The notes beneath the pieces are model-generated. The model was given only the letters and a program-made list of their open reading frames with translations, was not told the DNA's origin and did not search any database. From JAIVJM01 sp963816985 (GTDB lineage: Bacteria; Acidobacteriota; Blastocatellia; Pyrinomonadales; Pyrinomonadaceae): DNA of 64,000 bases. Position numbers and translations under genes: made by a program. The stretch lies in assembly GCA_963816985.1 (NCBI GenBank), contig CAWFMF010000004.1, positions 3,348,001 to 3,412,000 on the forward strand. Reading direction: 5' to 3'. Below are positions 38,469 to 47,728 of the stretch, piece by piece (position 1 is the stretch's first letter; the number at the start of each line of letters is the position of its first letter).

Positions 38469-40067
38469 ATGAATAACGCAAAAATATTTGTTTCGGACGA
38501 CGTAAGTGAGAGCGGGCTCGAACCTTTGAGGGCGGCGGGATTTGCCGTGGAGAAGCGAACGGGCTTGAAGGGCGAAGAGCTTTTCGAGGCCGTGCGCGAC
38601 TGCGAGGGGCTGATTGTGCGCAGCGAGACGAAGGTGACGGCGCAGCTTCTGGAAGCCGCCGGGAATTTGCGCGCCATCGGTCGCGCCGGGGTCGGCGTGG
38701 ACAACATAGACGTGGCGGCGGCGACGCAGCGCGGCGTCGTCGTCATGAACGCGCCCGACGGCAACACGATGACGACCGCCGAGCACACGCTCGCGCTCCT
38801 ACTCTCGCTCGCGCGGCGCGTGCCGCAGGGGAACGAGAGCCTCAAGGCCGGTCGCTGGGAGCGGAAGAAGTTTATCGGCGTCGAGCTGCGCGGCAAGACG
38901 CTCGGCATCGTCGGTCTGGGCCGCATCGGTCGCGTGGTGGCGAGCCGCGCGCGCGGCTTCGAGATGAACATCGTCGCCTTCGACCCGTTCGTCGCGCCGG
39001 AGCAGTTGCGCGATTCGGGCATCGAACTCGCGCCGCTCGAAGAGGTCTGCGCCCGCGCCGACTTCATCACCGTCCACGCGCCCTTAACGCCGGAGACGCG
39101 CGGCATCATCGGCGCGCGCGAGCTGTCTCTGATGAAGAAGGGCGTGCGCGTCATCAACTGCGCGCGCGGCGGGCTCATAGACGAGCGCGCGCTCGACGCC
39201 GCCATCCGCGAAGGGCGTGTGGCGGGCGCGGCGCTCGACGTGTTCGAGGAGGAGCCGCCCGCCGCTGACAACCCTCTGCTCTCGCTCGAAGAGGTCGTCG
39301 TCACGCCGCACCTCGGCGCTTCGACGCGCGAGGCGCAGGAAGGCGTAGCCGTCATCGTCGCCGAGCAGATGCGCGACTACTTCCTGACGGGCGCGGTGCG
39401 CGGCGCGGTCAACGTCCCGGCGGTCGGCGCGCGCGAGTTGCAGGCGCTCCAGCCTTACCTCTGGCTCGCCGAGCAGCTCGGACGTTTTCAGGCGCAGTTG
39501 TTGGACGACGCCGTGCGCGGGGTCGAGATCGAGTACGCGGGAGAGGTGGCCGAGTTGGACGCCGCGCCGGTGACGCGCGCCTTCCTCGCCGGGCTGCTGC
39601 GCGGCATGAGCGCGAGGGTCAACGTCGTCAACGCGCTCCTCATCGCCGAGGAGCGCGGCATCAACGTCACCGATTCCTTCAAGCGCGGCGGCGCGGCTGT
39701 GATGTCGCCCGCCGTCCGCACGCGCGTCCTGACGGGCGCGGGCGAACACACGGTCGCGGGCGCGCTCTTCGGCCAGCATTCGGACGGGCGCATCACGGAG
39801 ATTGACGGCTTCCGCATCGAGGCCATCCCTTCCGGCAACATGCTCGTCACGCGCAGCCGCGACGTGCCCGGCGTCATCGGTCGCGTCGGCACGTGCCTCG
39901 GCACACACGGCGTCAACATCAGCCGCTTCCACCTCGGCAGGCGCGAGCGCGGCGGCGAGGCGATGGCCGTCATCGAGGCCGACGCCCCGCTCGTCGAAGC
40001 CGCTCTGGCCGAACTCCGCTCCTTCCCCGAAGTCATCTCCGCCCGGCGCATCCAGCTCGAAGCTTAA
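38469..40067 (+). CDS. serA: D-3-phosphoglycerate dehydrogenase, long ACT-domain form
   Basis: 532 residues. First step of serine synthesis from 3-phosphoglycerate. The NAD-binding motif GIVGLGRIGRVVASRA lies near 145, ARGGLIDERALDAAI near 232, and the catalytic His in VVTPHLGASTREAQEG near 280. An ASB domain (~320-445) and a C-terminal ACT domain (~455-530, ending ISARRIQLEA) make this the ~530-residue type I enzyme known to be feedback-regulated by serine in some bacteria. ATG 38469 is well placed; TATAAT occurs at 38453-38458 without a clear -35. Confidence 0.95.
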   Translation: MNNAKIFVSDDVSESGLEPLRAAGFAVEKRTGLKGEELFEAVRDCEGLIVRSETKVTAQLLEAAGNLRAIGRAGVGVDNIDVAAATQRGVVVMNAPDGNTMTTAEHTLALLLSLARRVPQGNESLKAGRWERKKFIGVELRGKTLGIVGLGRIGRVVASRARGFEMNIVAFDPFVAPEQLRDSGIELAPLEEVCARADFITVHAPLTPETRGIIGARELSLMKKGVRVINCARGGLIDERALDAAIREGRVAGAALDVFEEEPPAADNPLLSLEEVVVTPHLGASTREAQEGVAVIVAEQMRDYFLTGAVRGAVNVPAVGARELQALQPYLWLAEQLGRFQAQLLDDAVRGVEIEYAGEVAELDAAPVTRAFLAGLLRGMSARVNVVNALLIAEERGINVTDSFKRGGAAVMSPAVRTRVLTGAGEHTVAGALFGQHSDGRITEIDGFRIEAIPSGNMLVTRSRDVPGVIGRVGTCLGTHGVNISRFHLGRRERGGEAMAVIEADAPLVEAALAELRSFPEVISARRIQLEA

Positions 40068-40071
40068 TCGA

Positions 40072-40151
40072 AGTCAGAAGTCGGAACGCTGAACGCTGAA
40101 CTGAAAGCAACTAGCTTTTCAGTTCAGCGTTCAGCGTTCCGACTTCTGACT
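40072..40151. repeat. Heptamer-word hairpin with perfect 35-base arms, word family CGCTGAA
   Basis: Arms 40072-40106 and 40117-40151 are exact reverse complements over 35 bases, with tandem CGCTGAA units at the centre and a 10-base loop. It fills the gap between the convergent serA and VWFA genes, 4 bases from the serA stop and 1 base from the VWFA stop. It could act as a bidirectional terminator but has no long T-run. Confidence 0.92.
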
Positions 40152-40152
40152 T

Positions 40153-42369
40153 TTATTCGATGACGAAGCTGACGCGCTGCGAGGCGCTCGACTTGGCGGG
40201 GCGGTCAATGGCGGTCAGTTGGAGGATGTAGGAGCCGGCGGGGAACGTGGCGAGCGAGAGTTCGGCCATGTAGGGGATGCGGAGCGTGTCGGTGAAGCCT
40301 TCGCTGTTGAGCTTGCTGAGCGGCGCGGTCAAGACCGGCTGGTTGTCGCGGAAGACCTGCACCTGAAGGGCCACGTCGGGCTTGCCCGCCGCGCCGTTCT
40401 GCGCGTTGTAGACATAGATTAGGAAGCGCAGCCATGACGAGCGCGAGAAGCGGCGCTCGACGCTCATCAGGACGTTGTTCGCGACGTCCTCCGCCTTGAC
40501 GGCTTCGGCGGCGGGCTTGGCCGTCGGGCGCTCGCCGAGGAAGAGGCTGCTCAACACGAGCCCGCTCTTGATGTCGGGGATTTCGACCCACCGGAGCGCG
40601 CTCCCCGTGCGACCGCTTAAGGGGTCGCGCGTGGCGACGCGCACTTGATAGAGGCCGGGCGCGAGCCGCGCCTGATAGCTGTACATCACGCGGCGAGAGG
40701 CGTCTTCGAGCATGCGGAAGGGAAATGAAATCTCCTGCTTGAAGTTGTTCACGACCTTCCCGCGGTCGTTGACGATGGCCCCGGCCACGTCAACCTTCGC
40801 GCGCGCGTCCGGTGCGCCGCCGGGCGGACGCGCGAGCAGGTTGAGCCCCTCGCGCGGCAGCTCGATGGAGGCCGTCAAAATCATCCCCGCCTCGGCGCTG
40901 TTGACGTAGCCGAGCGAGAGCGAGGTCGGGAGCATCGTGCGCGCGTACTGCGAGGAGAGCGCCGACAACAGCTCGCGGTCGCCCGTCGAGACGGAAGGCT
41001 GCGCCGTCGTCGGCGTCGCCGCCTCTTCCTTCTTGTTCTTCTTCGACGAAGCGCGGGCGGGCGGTTCGGGCGGCGTGAAGTTGTAGAAGCCGCGCCGGAC
41101 GATCACCTTCAAGTCGGGGCGCGACTTAACGCCGACCTCGATGCGCCGGAACTTGGCGCGGCTGCCGCCCTCGGCGTCCTCCGGCCTCCACGCGAGGAGG
41201 TAGTAGACGGAAGTCTCTTCGAGCGCCCTGGTGACGGCGGTGTCGAGCGCGTTGGTGTTGACGAGCGCGCGCCCGCCCGTGTCGAGGGCGAGCGTGTGGA
41301 GCGGGTCCTGCATGTTCGAGCGCTCGCCCGCGTTGACGGTCGAGAGTCGGCCCGTGGGGTCGAAGGCCACCTCGGACGAGGCGTCAGGCAGGCCCGAAGT
41401 GAGCCCCTGCGCGTCGAGCGAGTAGATGACGACGCTGCTGCGCGCCGCCGCGTCCGTCACGCGCCGCAGACGGTCGGAGAGCGCCCCGTCGCGCGCGTCG
41501 AGCAGGAACCCGTCCGAGACGAAGAAGAGAATCTTGCGCCCGGCCAGAGGCGTGGCCGCGCGCATCACGCTTTCGAGCGAGACCAGAGTGTTGAGCGTCA
41601 CGCTGCCTGACATCTGGAGAATGCCGCGCGCGCGCGATTCCACCATTGACTCGGCGGTCTGCCTTTGCATCATCGGCGTGTCGCGCAGGAGCGCGTCCAC
41701 GAAGTAGTTCTTAACGATGGTATCGTTGCGGTCAATGGCGAGCGCCTGCGACTCGGTCATCGGCGGCGACTGGTAGTCGCGCAGCGACGAGGCGCGCGGG
41801 CTCAGACGCGAGACCGCCGCCCGCAGCACGGCCTTCTCGTCCGTCAACTGCGAGAGGAAACCTATCTGCCCGCTCGCGCTCGTCACCGCCGCCTCGTCGT
41901 TCTGGCCTAACTCCTCTTCGATGAAATCGAGAAGCGTCTTGCGGATGCGCGAGGCGCTGCCGGGCGAGAGGTGCAGGTCGTCCACGAAGAAGAAGATGGT
42001 GCGCCCTCGGTCGAGCGGGAGCGCCGCGCCCGACTTGCCGGCGGGCGTGCGGCCCCCGCCGCGCGCGGCGGCGAGTTGCGCGTCCTCGTCCACCGTCCCC
42101 GCCTTGACGCGCTCGAAGAAGGAGATCGCCTGCGGCTTGCCGTCAACGAGCAGCTCGAACTGTTCGGGCTTGAGCCCGTCCACGAACTTGCCCGCGCGGT
42201 CGAAGACCATCACGTCCGTCTGCACCAGCTCGGCGTTGATGCGGACAACGTCCTCCTCGTCATCTTTCGGCGTGGGGCGTTGATCCTGCGCGCGGGCGTG
42301 CGGGAGCAGGCAGAGGCAGGCGAGGAGTGAGAGCAGGAGTCGCTTGTCGGAAGTCGTGCAGGAGAGCAT
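40153..42369 (-). CDS. Large VWFA-related Acidobacterial domain protein (secreted)
   Basis: 738 residues from ATG 42369 (AGGTGG 5 bases upstream; a GTG three codons earlier is possible). Signal peptide LLLSLLACLCLLPHARAQ. The N-terminal family block (VRINAELVQTDVMVFDRAG, LKPEQFELLVDGKPQ) leads into the VWA-like domain at ~100-320, whose metal site is degenerate (FFVDDLHLSPGSASR instead of DxSxS). The C-terminal ~350 residues are beta-rich, possibly Ig-like modules (LALGRVEIP-type strands). It is a distant paralogue of the 18816-19850 gene. Function unknown; it converges on serA. Confidence 0.82.
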   Translation of the reverse strand: MLSCTTSDKRLLLSLLACLCLLPHARAQDQRPTPKDDEEDVVRINAELVQTDVMVFDRAGKFVDGLKPEQFELLVDGKPQAISFFERVKAGTVDEDAQLAAARGGGRTPAGKSGAALPLDRGRTIFFFVDDLHLSPGSASRIRKTLLDFIEEELGQNDEAAVTSASGQIGFLSQLTDEKAVLRAAVSRLSPRASSLRDYQSPPMTESQALAIDRNDTIVKNYFVDALLRDTPMMQRQTAESMVESRARGILQMSGSVTLNTLVSLESVMRAATPLAGRKILFFVSDGFLLDARDGALSDRLRRVTDAAARSSVVIYSLDAQGLTSGLPDASSEVAFDPTGRLSTVNAGERSNMQDPLHTLALDTGGRALVNTNALDTAVTRALEETSVYYLLAWRPEDAEGGSRAKFRRIEVGVKSRPDLKVIVRRGFYNFTPPEPPARASSKKNKKEEAATPTTAQPSVSTGDRELLSALSSQYARTMLPTSLSLGYVNSAEAGMILTASIELPREGLNLLARPPGGAPDARAKVDVAGAIVNDRGKVVNNFKQEISFPFRMLEDASRRVMYSYQARLAPGLYQVRVATRDPLSGRTGSALRWVEIPDIKSGLVLSSLFLGERPTAKPAAEAVKAEDVANNVLMSVERRFSRSSWLRFLIYVYNAQNGAAGKPDVALQVQVFRDNQPVLTAPLSKLNSEGFTDTLRIPYMAELSLATFPAGSYILQLTAIDRPAKSSASQRVSFVIE

Positions 42370-42629
42370 AACGGCCACCTAAAGTCCGCCGGGGAAAACC
42401 AGAGTGGGGCGCATCTTACCACGCGCCGATTCGCGCGACGCAAGAAAAGAGAGGTGGAAAACTTTAAATCGGCGCGGCCCGTATTAAAAACTCGGCTGTT
42501 CATCCGGGCGCGTACAGATTCTCGTACATCCGTCCAACTTTTGAATGCTTTTTGACCTCGCCCGGTTTGACCCTTGAGATGCGCCCGCGCGCCCCGGAGG
42601 GTTGCCCGCCGTGGCGGAATCGGAGCACC
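42370..42629. other. Divergent promoter region, no gene seen
   Basis: 260 bases between the divergent VWFA and ABC-transporter genes. On the minus strand TTGCGT and TAAGAT are 19 bases apart near 42415-42447, a weak candidate promoter for the VWFA gene. No repeat, RNA gene or convincing ORF. Confidence 0.35.
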
Positions 42630-43544
42630 TTGAGCGAAGAAAAACCCACACTCCTCGTTGACCACGTGACGAAGCGGTACGGCGACTTCAACGCCGTCAG
42701 CGACTTGAGCCTGTCGGCGCGGCGGGGCCGCATCTTCGGCCTCCTCGGCCCGAACGGGGCGGGGAAGACGACCACCATCCGCATGATCGTCGGCATCACC
42801 GCGCCCGACGAGGGCCGCATCGAGCTCTTCGGCGAGCCGCTCGGCCCCGACTCGCAGAACCGCATCGGCTACCTGCCGGAAGAGCGCGGGCTCTACAAGA
42901 AGATGAAGGTCGGCGAGCAGCTCCGCTTCTTCGGCGAGCTGAAGGGGATGACGGCGCGCGCGGCGGACGAGGCCGCCGCGCGTTGGCTCACGCGCCTCAA
43001 GCTCGGCGACCGCAAAGCGAGTAAGACCGACTCGCTCTCGAAGGGGATGCAGCAGAAAATCCAGTTCATCGCCACCGTCATGCACGAGCCGGATTTACTC
43101 ATCCTCGACGAGCTGTTTTCGGGGCTCGACCCCGTCAACGTCGAGTTGATGAAGGAGGTCGTCCTCGAACTCAAGAGCGCGGGCCGCACCATCATCTTCT
43201 CGACGCACATGATGCAGCACGCCGAGCAGCTCTGCGACGACATCTGCCTCATCAACCGCTCGCGCAAGGTCTTGTCGGGGAGCCTGCGCGAGGTCAAGAG
43301 CAGCTACGGTCGCAACTCCGTCTCTCTGCGCGTCGAGGGCGGCGACGGCGTGCTCGAAGACCGCGCGCTCATCGCCTCCTTAAAGCCTGACGGCGAGTGC
43401 GTCGAGGCGCTGCTCGCGGACGGGGCCGACACGCAGGAGTTGCTCCGGCGTCTCGTCGAGCGCGGCGCGCGCGTCTCGAAGTTCGAGCGGGTGGAGCCGA
43501 GCCTCCACGACATCTTCATCTCGAAGGTGGGGGAAGAGGCATGA
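42630..43544 (+). CDS. ABC transporter ATP-binding protein (NatA/CcmA-like exporter ATPase)
   Basis: 304 residues from TTG 42630. Walker A is GPNGAGKTTTIR (~45), the signature is LSKGMQQKIQ (~140) and Walker B is LLILDELFSGLDP (~160), with H-loop STHMMQHAEQ. A ~90-residue C-terminal extension follows (YGRNSVSLRVEGGDG...), as in NatA-type ABC-2 ATPases. The frame opens at 42552, but the earlier part is not family-like. The stop overlaps the permease start (ATGA), so the two are one unit. Cargo unknown; sodium extrusion or small-molecule export are family precedents. Confidence 0.9.
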   Translation: MSEEKPTLLVDHVTKRYGDFNAVSDLSLSARRGRIFGLLGPNGAGKTTTIRMIVGITAPDEGRIELFGEPLGPDSQNRIGYLPEERGLYKKMKVGEQLRFFGELKGMTARAADEAAARWLTRLKLGDRKASKTDSLSKGMQQKIQFIATVMHEPDLLILDELFSGLDPVNVELMKEVVLELKSAGRTIIFSTHMMQHAEQLCDDICLINRSRKVLSGSLREVKSSYGRNSVSLRVEGGDGVLEDRALIASLKPDGECVEALLADGADTQELLRRLVERGARVSKFERVEPSLHDIFISKVGEEA

Positions 43545-44881
43545 AAAAGATTCTCGTCATCATCCGCCGCGAGTACATACAGGGCGTGCGCGGCAAGGCC
43601 TTCATCGTCTCGACCATCTTAGCGCCGGTCTTCATGCTCGTCTTCCTCGTCGTGCCGGGCCTGCTCATCGGCTTGAAGACGGGCGAGGCGACGCGCGTCG
43701 CCGTCGTGGACGAGACGGGCCGCGTCTATCAGCCCTTGCGCGAGTCCGTCATGCGCGGCCCGGAGAAGAAGGAGAGGCGCGCGGGGGACGCGGCGCGCGG
43801 CATGGCCGACGCGAGCGGGGCGCGCGACGTGGAGAAGGCGATTCAGACGAACTTCGTGATGGAGGAGGTCACGGCGCAGGGCCGCCCGCTCGAAGAGGTC
43901 AAGGCCGAGTTGAGCCGCCGCGTGCTCGACGGCAAGCTGGACGTGTACCTCATCCTCCCCGCCGACATTCTTCAAAGGGGCGAGGCCGAGCTTTACGCGC
44001 GCAACACGGGCGACATGATTACGCTCTCGGTGCTGGAAGACCGTCTGAACCTCGCCGTCATCGAGCAGCGGATGCGCGACGAGAACATCGAGCAGCAGCG
44101 CGTCCGGCAGTTGTCGAAGAGCGTCACGATGTCGAAGGAGAAAGTCACCGCCGGGGGCACGAAGAAGGACGACGGCGGCAGCTTCATCTTCGCCATCGGC
44201 GTCGGGACTTTCGTCATCATCGCGATGATGATGTACGGGCAGGCCATCCTCTCGGCGGTGGTCGAGGAGAAGACGACGCGCATCGTCGAGGTGCTCTTCT
44301 CGTCGGTGGACGCCTTCGGACTGCTGGCGGGCAAGCTCATCGGCGTCTCGCTGGTGGCGCTCACGCAGTTCAGCATCTGGGCGTTGATGCTCCTGCTGCT
44401 GGCGCTCTTCAGCGCGGGCGCGTTGATGATGGGCGGGATGGAGATCACGCTCCCGACCATCCCGCCGCAGGCTTACGTCTACGCGCTGCTCTTCTTCATG
44501 CTCGGCTTCTTCGTCTACGCGACCATCTACGCCGTCATCGGCGCGATTGTGACGACCGAGAAGGAGGCGAGCCAGATAGTCGTCCCCGTGAGCCTCTTCC
44601 CGGTCATCGCCATCTACCTCGCCTTCCCCGTCATCCGCAGCCCCGGCTCGACCTTCTCGTTCTGGGTCTCGATGATTCCGTTCTTCTCGCCCGTGACGAT
44701 GCTCGTCCGCGTCGTCACCGAGACGCCGCCCGTCTGGCAGATTGCGCTCTCGCTCCTCATCGGCATCCTGACCGTCGTCGGCATGATCTGGGTCGCCGCA
44801 CGCATCTACCGCACGGGGATGCTCATGTACGGCAAGCGCGCGACCATCCCCGAACTCTTCCGCTGGATTCGACAGACGTAA
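43541..44881 (+). CDS. ABC-2 type permease (NatB-like)
   Basis: 446 residues. One N-terminal membrane helix (STILAPVFMLVFLVVPGLLIG, broken by a few residues) is followed by a ~190-residue extracytoplasmic domain (ATRVAVVDETGRVYQPL ... AELYARNTGDM). Then five or six helices lie between ~220 and ~430 (FVIIAMMMYGQAILSAVVEE, LIGVSLVALTQFSIWAL, YALLFFMLGFFVYATIYAV). The EEKTTRIVEVLFSSV segment after the second helix is the typical ABC-2 coupling element. Partner of the overlapping ATPase gene. The stop codon at 44879-44881 is directly followed by a hairpin. Confidence 0.88.
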   Translation: MKKILVIIRREYIQGVRGKAFIVSTILAPVFMLVFLVVPGLLIGLKTGEATRVAVVDETGRVYQPLRESVMRGPEKKERRAGDAARGMADASGARDVEKAIQTNFVMEEVTAQGRPLEEVKAELSRRVLDGKLDVYLILPADILQRGEAELYARNTGDMITLSVLEDRLNLAVIEQRMRDENIEQQRVRQLSKSVTMSKEKVTAGGTKKDDGGSFIFAIGVGTFVIIAMMMYGQAILSAVVEEKTTRIVEVLFSSVDAFGLLAGKLIGVSLVALTQFSIWALMLLLLALFSAGALMMGGMEITLPTIPPQAYVYALLFFMLGFFVYATIYAVIGAIVTTEKEASQIVVPVSLFPVIAIYLAFPVIRSPGSTFSFWVSMIPFFSPVTMLVRVVTETPPVWQIALSLLIGILTVVGMIWVAARIYRTGMLMYGKRATIPELFRWIRQT

Positions 44882-44970
44882 GAGAGAGGCCGGAGGCTTG
44901 AGACTAGAGGCTGGTTAAGAACAGGAATGCTTCTTAACCAGCCCCTAGTCTCAAGCCTCCGGCCTCTCTC
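44882..44970. repeat. Heptamer-word hairpin with 39-base arms, word family CTTGAGA/CTAGAGG
   Basis: Arms 44882-44920 and 44932-44970 pair at 38 of 39 positions around an 11-base loop. Units include GGAGGCT, TGAGACT, AGAGGCT. The left arm begins on the first base after the permease stop. The longest stem of this class in the window. Confidence 0.92.
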
Positions 44971-45005
44971 TTGCCCTCGTCCCCTTTTACCTTTACCCTC
45001 TTTTC

Positions 45006-45572
45006 ATGGGCATCGAGATTGAGAAAAAATACCGTCTGACGCTCGAACAGAGGGAGGCGGTGCGGGCGCGTCTCGCGGAAGTCGGGGCGGTCGAGCACGG
45101 CGGCGAGGAGTTCGAGGAGAACACGATTTACGGCGGGCCGGGGCTCGACCCACGGAGCCGCGTGCTGCGCCTGCGGCGCGTCGGCGGGCGGGCCGTCTTC
45201 ACGTACAAGGAACGCGGCGTGACCGAGTCGGCCATCAAGCGGAACCGCGAGGAGGAGACCGAAGTTAAGGACGGCGCGGCGCTCGCGGCCATCCTCGAAG
45301 CGCTCGGCTACCGGCCCGCGCTCGTCTACGAGAAGCGGCGCTCGACGTGGCGCGTGGCGGGCGTCGAAGTCGTAATTGACGAGCTGCCCTTCGGCCTCTT
45401 CATGGAGATTGAAGGGGAAGAGGACGACATCAACGAAGCGGAAAAGCTGCTCGGCCTCGAAGGCGCGGAGGCCGAGCACGCGCCTTATCCTGAGCTGACG
45501 GCGCGCGAAGGCTCAAACGCCAACGGCGTCGTCGAGGCGCGCTTCAGTCGGCACATCCCGGCGGGCGGTTAA
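45006..45572 (+). CDS. CYTH-domain protein (class IV adenylate cyclase/ThTPase superfamily)
   Basis: 188 residues. The CYTH signature is at the N terminus (GIEIEKKYRL, ExExK). Basic and acidic residues on successive beta strands (SRVLRLRRVGG, FTYKERG, KRNREEETEV, EKRRSTWRV, VVIDELPFGLFMEIEG) form the triphosphate tunnel with its divalent-metal-binding glutamates. Members hydrolyse triphosphates or make cAMP, and this one cannot be assigned more narrowly. Its stop overlaps the stop of the convergent 47-residue ORF by two bases. Confidence 0.87.
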   Translation: MGIEIEKKYRLTLEQREAVRARLAEVGAVEHGGEEFEENTIYGGPGLDPRSRVLRLRRVGGRAVFTYKERGVTESAIKRNREEETEVKDGAALAAILEALGYRPALVYEKRRSTWRVAGVEVVIDELPFGLFMEIEGEEDDINEAEKLLGLEGAEAEHAPYPELTAREGSNANGVVEARFSRHIPAGG

Positions 45573-45712
45573 TGACTACAGTGGTATACCTCCTCGGCGG
45601 CGGAAGGGTCGTCGAAGACCATCGGGACGACGAGGTAAACGAGATAGACGAGGACGACGCCCAGGGCGAACGTGATCGAGGCGACGGCGAATCCCGTGGC
45701 GTTGAACTTCAC
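45569..45712 (-). CDS. 47-residue single-pass membrane protein
   Basis: GTG 45712 with GGAGGG ~9 bases upstream. The product is MKFNATGFAVASITFALG, then VVLVYLVYLVVPMVF and an acidic tail DDPSAAEEVYHCSH. One strong transmembrane helix (~8-35) and a short C-terminal stretch with His-Cys-Ser-His. The frame is open further upstream, but that part is Arg-rich and lacks an RBS. No family recognised; it lies downstream of, and convergent with, the CYTH gene and might be related to small oxidase-associated peptides, which is only a guess. Confidence 0.6.
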   Translation of the reverse strand: MKFNATGFAVASITFALGVVLVYLVYLVVPMVFDDPSAAEEVYHCSH

Positions 45713-45928
45713 TCCGGTATCCCTCCTGCGAAAGTTGCGGCGCGTGACCGTCGCCGATGATAGAGCCAGCCCCGAACCGCGCGCAGCGGAGCGTGCCACG
45801 ACGCCCGACTGTGGCAACCAACACCGCCGCCGCGTGTCTCTTCACCTCAACTGAATTCCGTTACTAATGACGCCGGGCCGCTTTGCCTAACAGAACAAAA
45901 ACAGCACCGGCTATTTCTCTTCGACACG

Positions 45929-45970
45929 AAAAAAAAGCGGCTGCGCTCTAATTAGTTAGAGCGCAGCCGC
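45929..45970 (-). terminator. Rho-independent terminator of groESL
   Basis: On the minus strand, a stem of about 14-15 base pairs (GCGGCTGCGCTCTAA with its complement, 45937-45970 on plus) is followed by a run of eight T (plus-strand A at 45929-45936). It lies 30 bases after the groEL stop. Confidence 0.92.
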
Positions 45971-46000
45971 CTTCGTCTTTCAGGCGAGGTGGGCCTCGTC

Positions 46001-47647
46001 TTACATGCCCATGCCGCCGCCCATGCCGCCCGGCATCGCGGGCATCTTGTTATCGTCGTCGGGGAGTTCCGAGACGAGCGCTTCGGTCGTGAGCATCAGG
46101 CCCGCGATGGAAGCCGCGTTCTGCAACGCCGTGCGCGTGACCTTCGCCGGGTCAATGACGCCCTCTTCGACGAGGTCGCCGAAGGTCTCGGTCGCCGCGT
46201 TGTAGCCGTAGCTGTCCTTCTTCGACTCGCGCACCTTCTCGACGATGACCGCGCCTTCCTTGCCCGCGTTCGAGACGATCTGACGCAGAGGCTCTTCGAG
46301 CGCGCGCCGCACGATGGTGACGCCGATCTGCTCGTCCGCGTCGCCCTCGCCTTCCTCGTTCGCCTTGAACTTGTCGAGCACCTTCGCCGCGCGCACTAAG
46401 GCGACGCCGCCGCCGGGGACGATGCCTTCCTCGACCGCCGCACGGGTCGCGTGCATCGCGTCCTCGACGCGCGCCTTCTTCTCCTTCAGCTCCGTCTCGG
46501 TGGCCGCGCCGACGCGAATCACCGCGACGCCGCCGACGAGCTTGGCGAGGCGCTCCTGCAACTTCTCGCGGTCGTAGTCCGAGGTCGTGTCCTCGACCTG
46601 CGCGCGAAGGGTCTTGACGCGCGCCTGCACGTCAGCGTCCTTGCCCGAACCCTCGACGATGGTCGTGTTGTCCTTGTCAATCGTCACCTTCTTGGCGCGG
46701 CCCAAATCTTCGAGCTTGACGTTCTCAAGCTTGATGCCGAGGTCTTCCGAGATGACCTTGCCGCCCGTCAGGATGGCGATGTCTTCAAGCATCGCCTTGC
46801 GGCGGTCGCCGAAGCCGGGGGCCTTGACGGCGGCGACGTTCAAAGTGCCGCGCAGCTTGTTGACGACGAGCGTGGCGAGGGCTTCGCCTTCCACGTCCTC
46901 GGCGATGATGACGAGCGGCTTGCCCATCTTCGCGATCTGCTCAAGCATCGGGAGCAGGTCTTTCATCGAGCTGATCTTCTTCTCGTGGATGAGGATGAGC
47001 GGGTTGTCGAGCGCCGCCTCCATCCGCTCGGGGTCGGTGACGAAGTACGGCGAGAGGTAGCCGCGGTCGAACTGCATGCCGTCCACGACGTGCAGCTCGG
47101 TCTCCATCGTCCTCGACTCCTCGACCGTGATAACGCCGTCGCGGCCCACCGTCTCCATCGCCTTGGCGATCATCTCGCCGATGGTGCGGTCGCCGTTGGC
47201 CGAGATGGTCCCGACCTGCGCGATCATGTCGCCCTTGACGGGCTTCGACAGACGCTTAATCTCTTCGGTCGCGCGCTCGACGGCCTTCTCGATGCCGCGC
47301 TTCAAAGCCATCGGGTTCGCGCCCGCCGCGACCGTCTTGACGCCCTCGCGGAAGATGGCCTGCGCGAGCACGGTCGCCGTGGTCGTGCCGTCGCCCGCCA
47401 CGTCCGAGGTCTTCGACGCGACTTCGCGCACCATCTGCGCGCCCATGTTTTCGAGCGAGTCCTTAAGCTCGATCTCCTTCGCCACCGTGACGCCGTCCTT
47501 CGTGATGGTCGGCGAGCCGAACTTCTTGTCGAGCACGACGTTGCGCCCCTTCGGGCCGAGCGTGATCTTAACCGCGTCGGCGAGCTGGTTGACGCCGCGC
47601 AGGATAGCCGCGCGCGACTCTTCGCCGTGAATCACTTGCTTTGCCAT
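46001..47647 (-). CDS. groL: 60 kDa chaperonin GroEL
   Basis: 548 residues. ATP-driven folding chamber, used with GroES. Typical segments are VKITLGPKGRNVVLDKKFG (~25), VAGDGTTTATVLAQAI (~87, ATP site), GIEKAVERATEEIK, and IVPGGGVALVRAAKVL (~414). The C-terminal GGM repeats (GGMGGGMGM) line the chamber. Full length and no oddities. It follows groES by 81 bases on the minus strand and is closed by a strong terminator. Confidence 0.98.
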   Translation of the reverse strand: MAKQVIHGEESRAAILRGVNQLADAVKITLGPKGRNVVLDKKFGSPTITKDGVTVAKEIELKDSLENMGAQMVREVASKTSDVAGDGTTTATVLAQAIFREGVKTVAAGANPMALKRGIEKAVERATEEIKRLSKPVKGDMIAQVGTISANGDRTIGEMIAKAMETVGRDGVITVEESRTMETELHVVDGMQFDRGYLSPYFVTDPERMEAALDNPLILIHEKKISSMKDLLPMLEQIAKMGKPLVIIAEDVEGEALATLVVNKLRGTLNVAAVKAPGFGDRRKAMLEDIAILTGGKVISEDLGIKLENVKLEDLGRAKKVTIDKDNTTIVEGSGKDADVQARVKTLRAQVEDTTSDYDREKLQERLAKLVGGVAVIRVGAATETELKEKKARVEDAMHATRAAVEEGIVPGGGVALVRAAKVLDKFKANEEGEGDADEQIGVTIVRRALEEPLRQIVSNAGKEGAVIVEKVRESKKDSYGYNAATETFGDLVEEGVIDPAKVTRTALQNAASIAGLMLTTEALVSELPDDDNKMPAMPGGMGGGMGM

Positions 47648-47728
47648 TTCAGTCTCTTCTCCTTCGACTACTTGTGTTACGGAATCTTCTCTCTCTAAAA
47701 GCGGGAAAGCGGCAGGAGTCTTAAAAGA

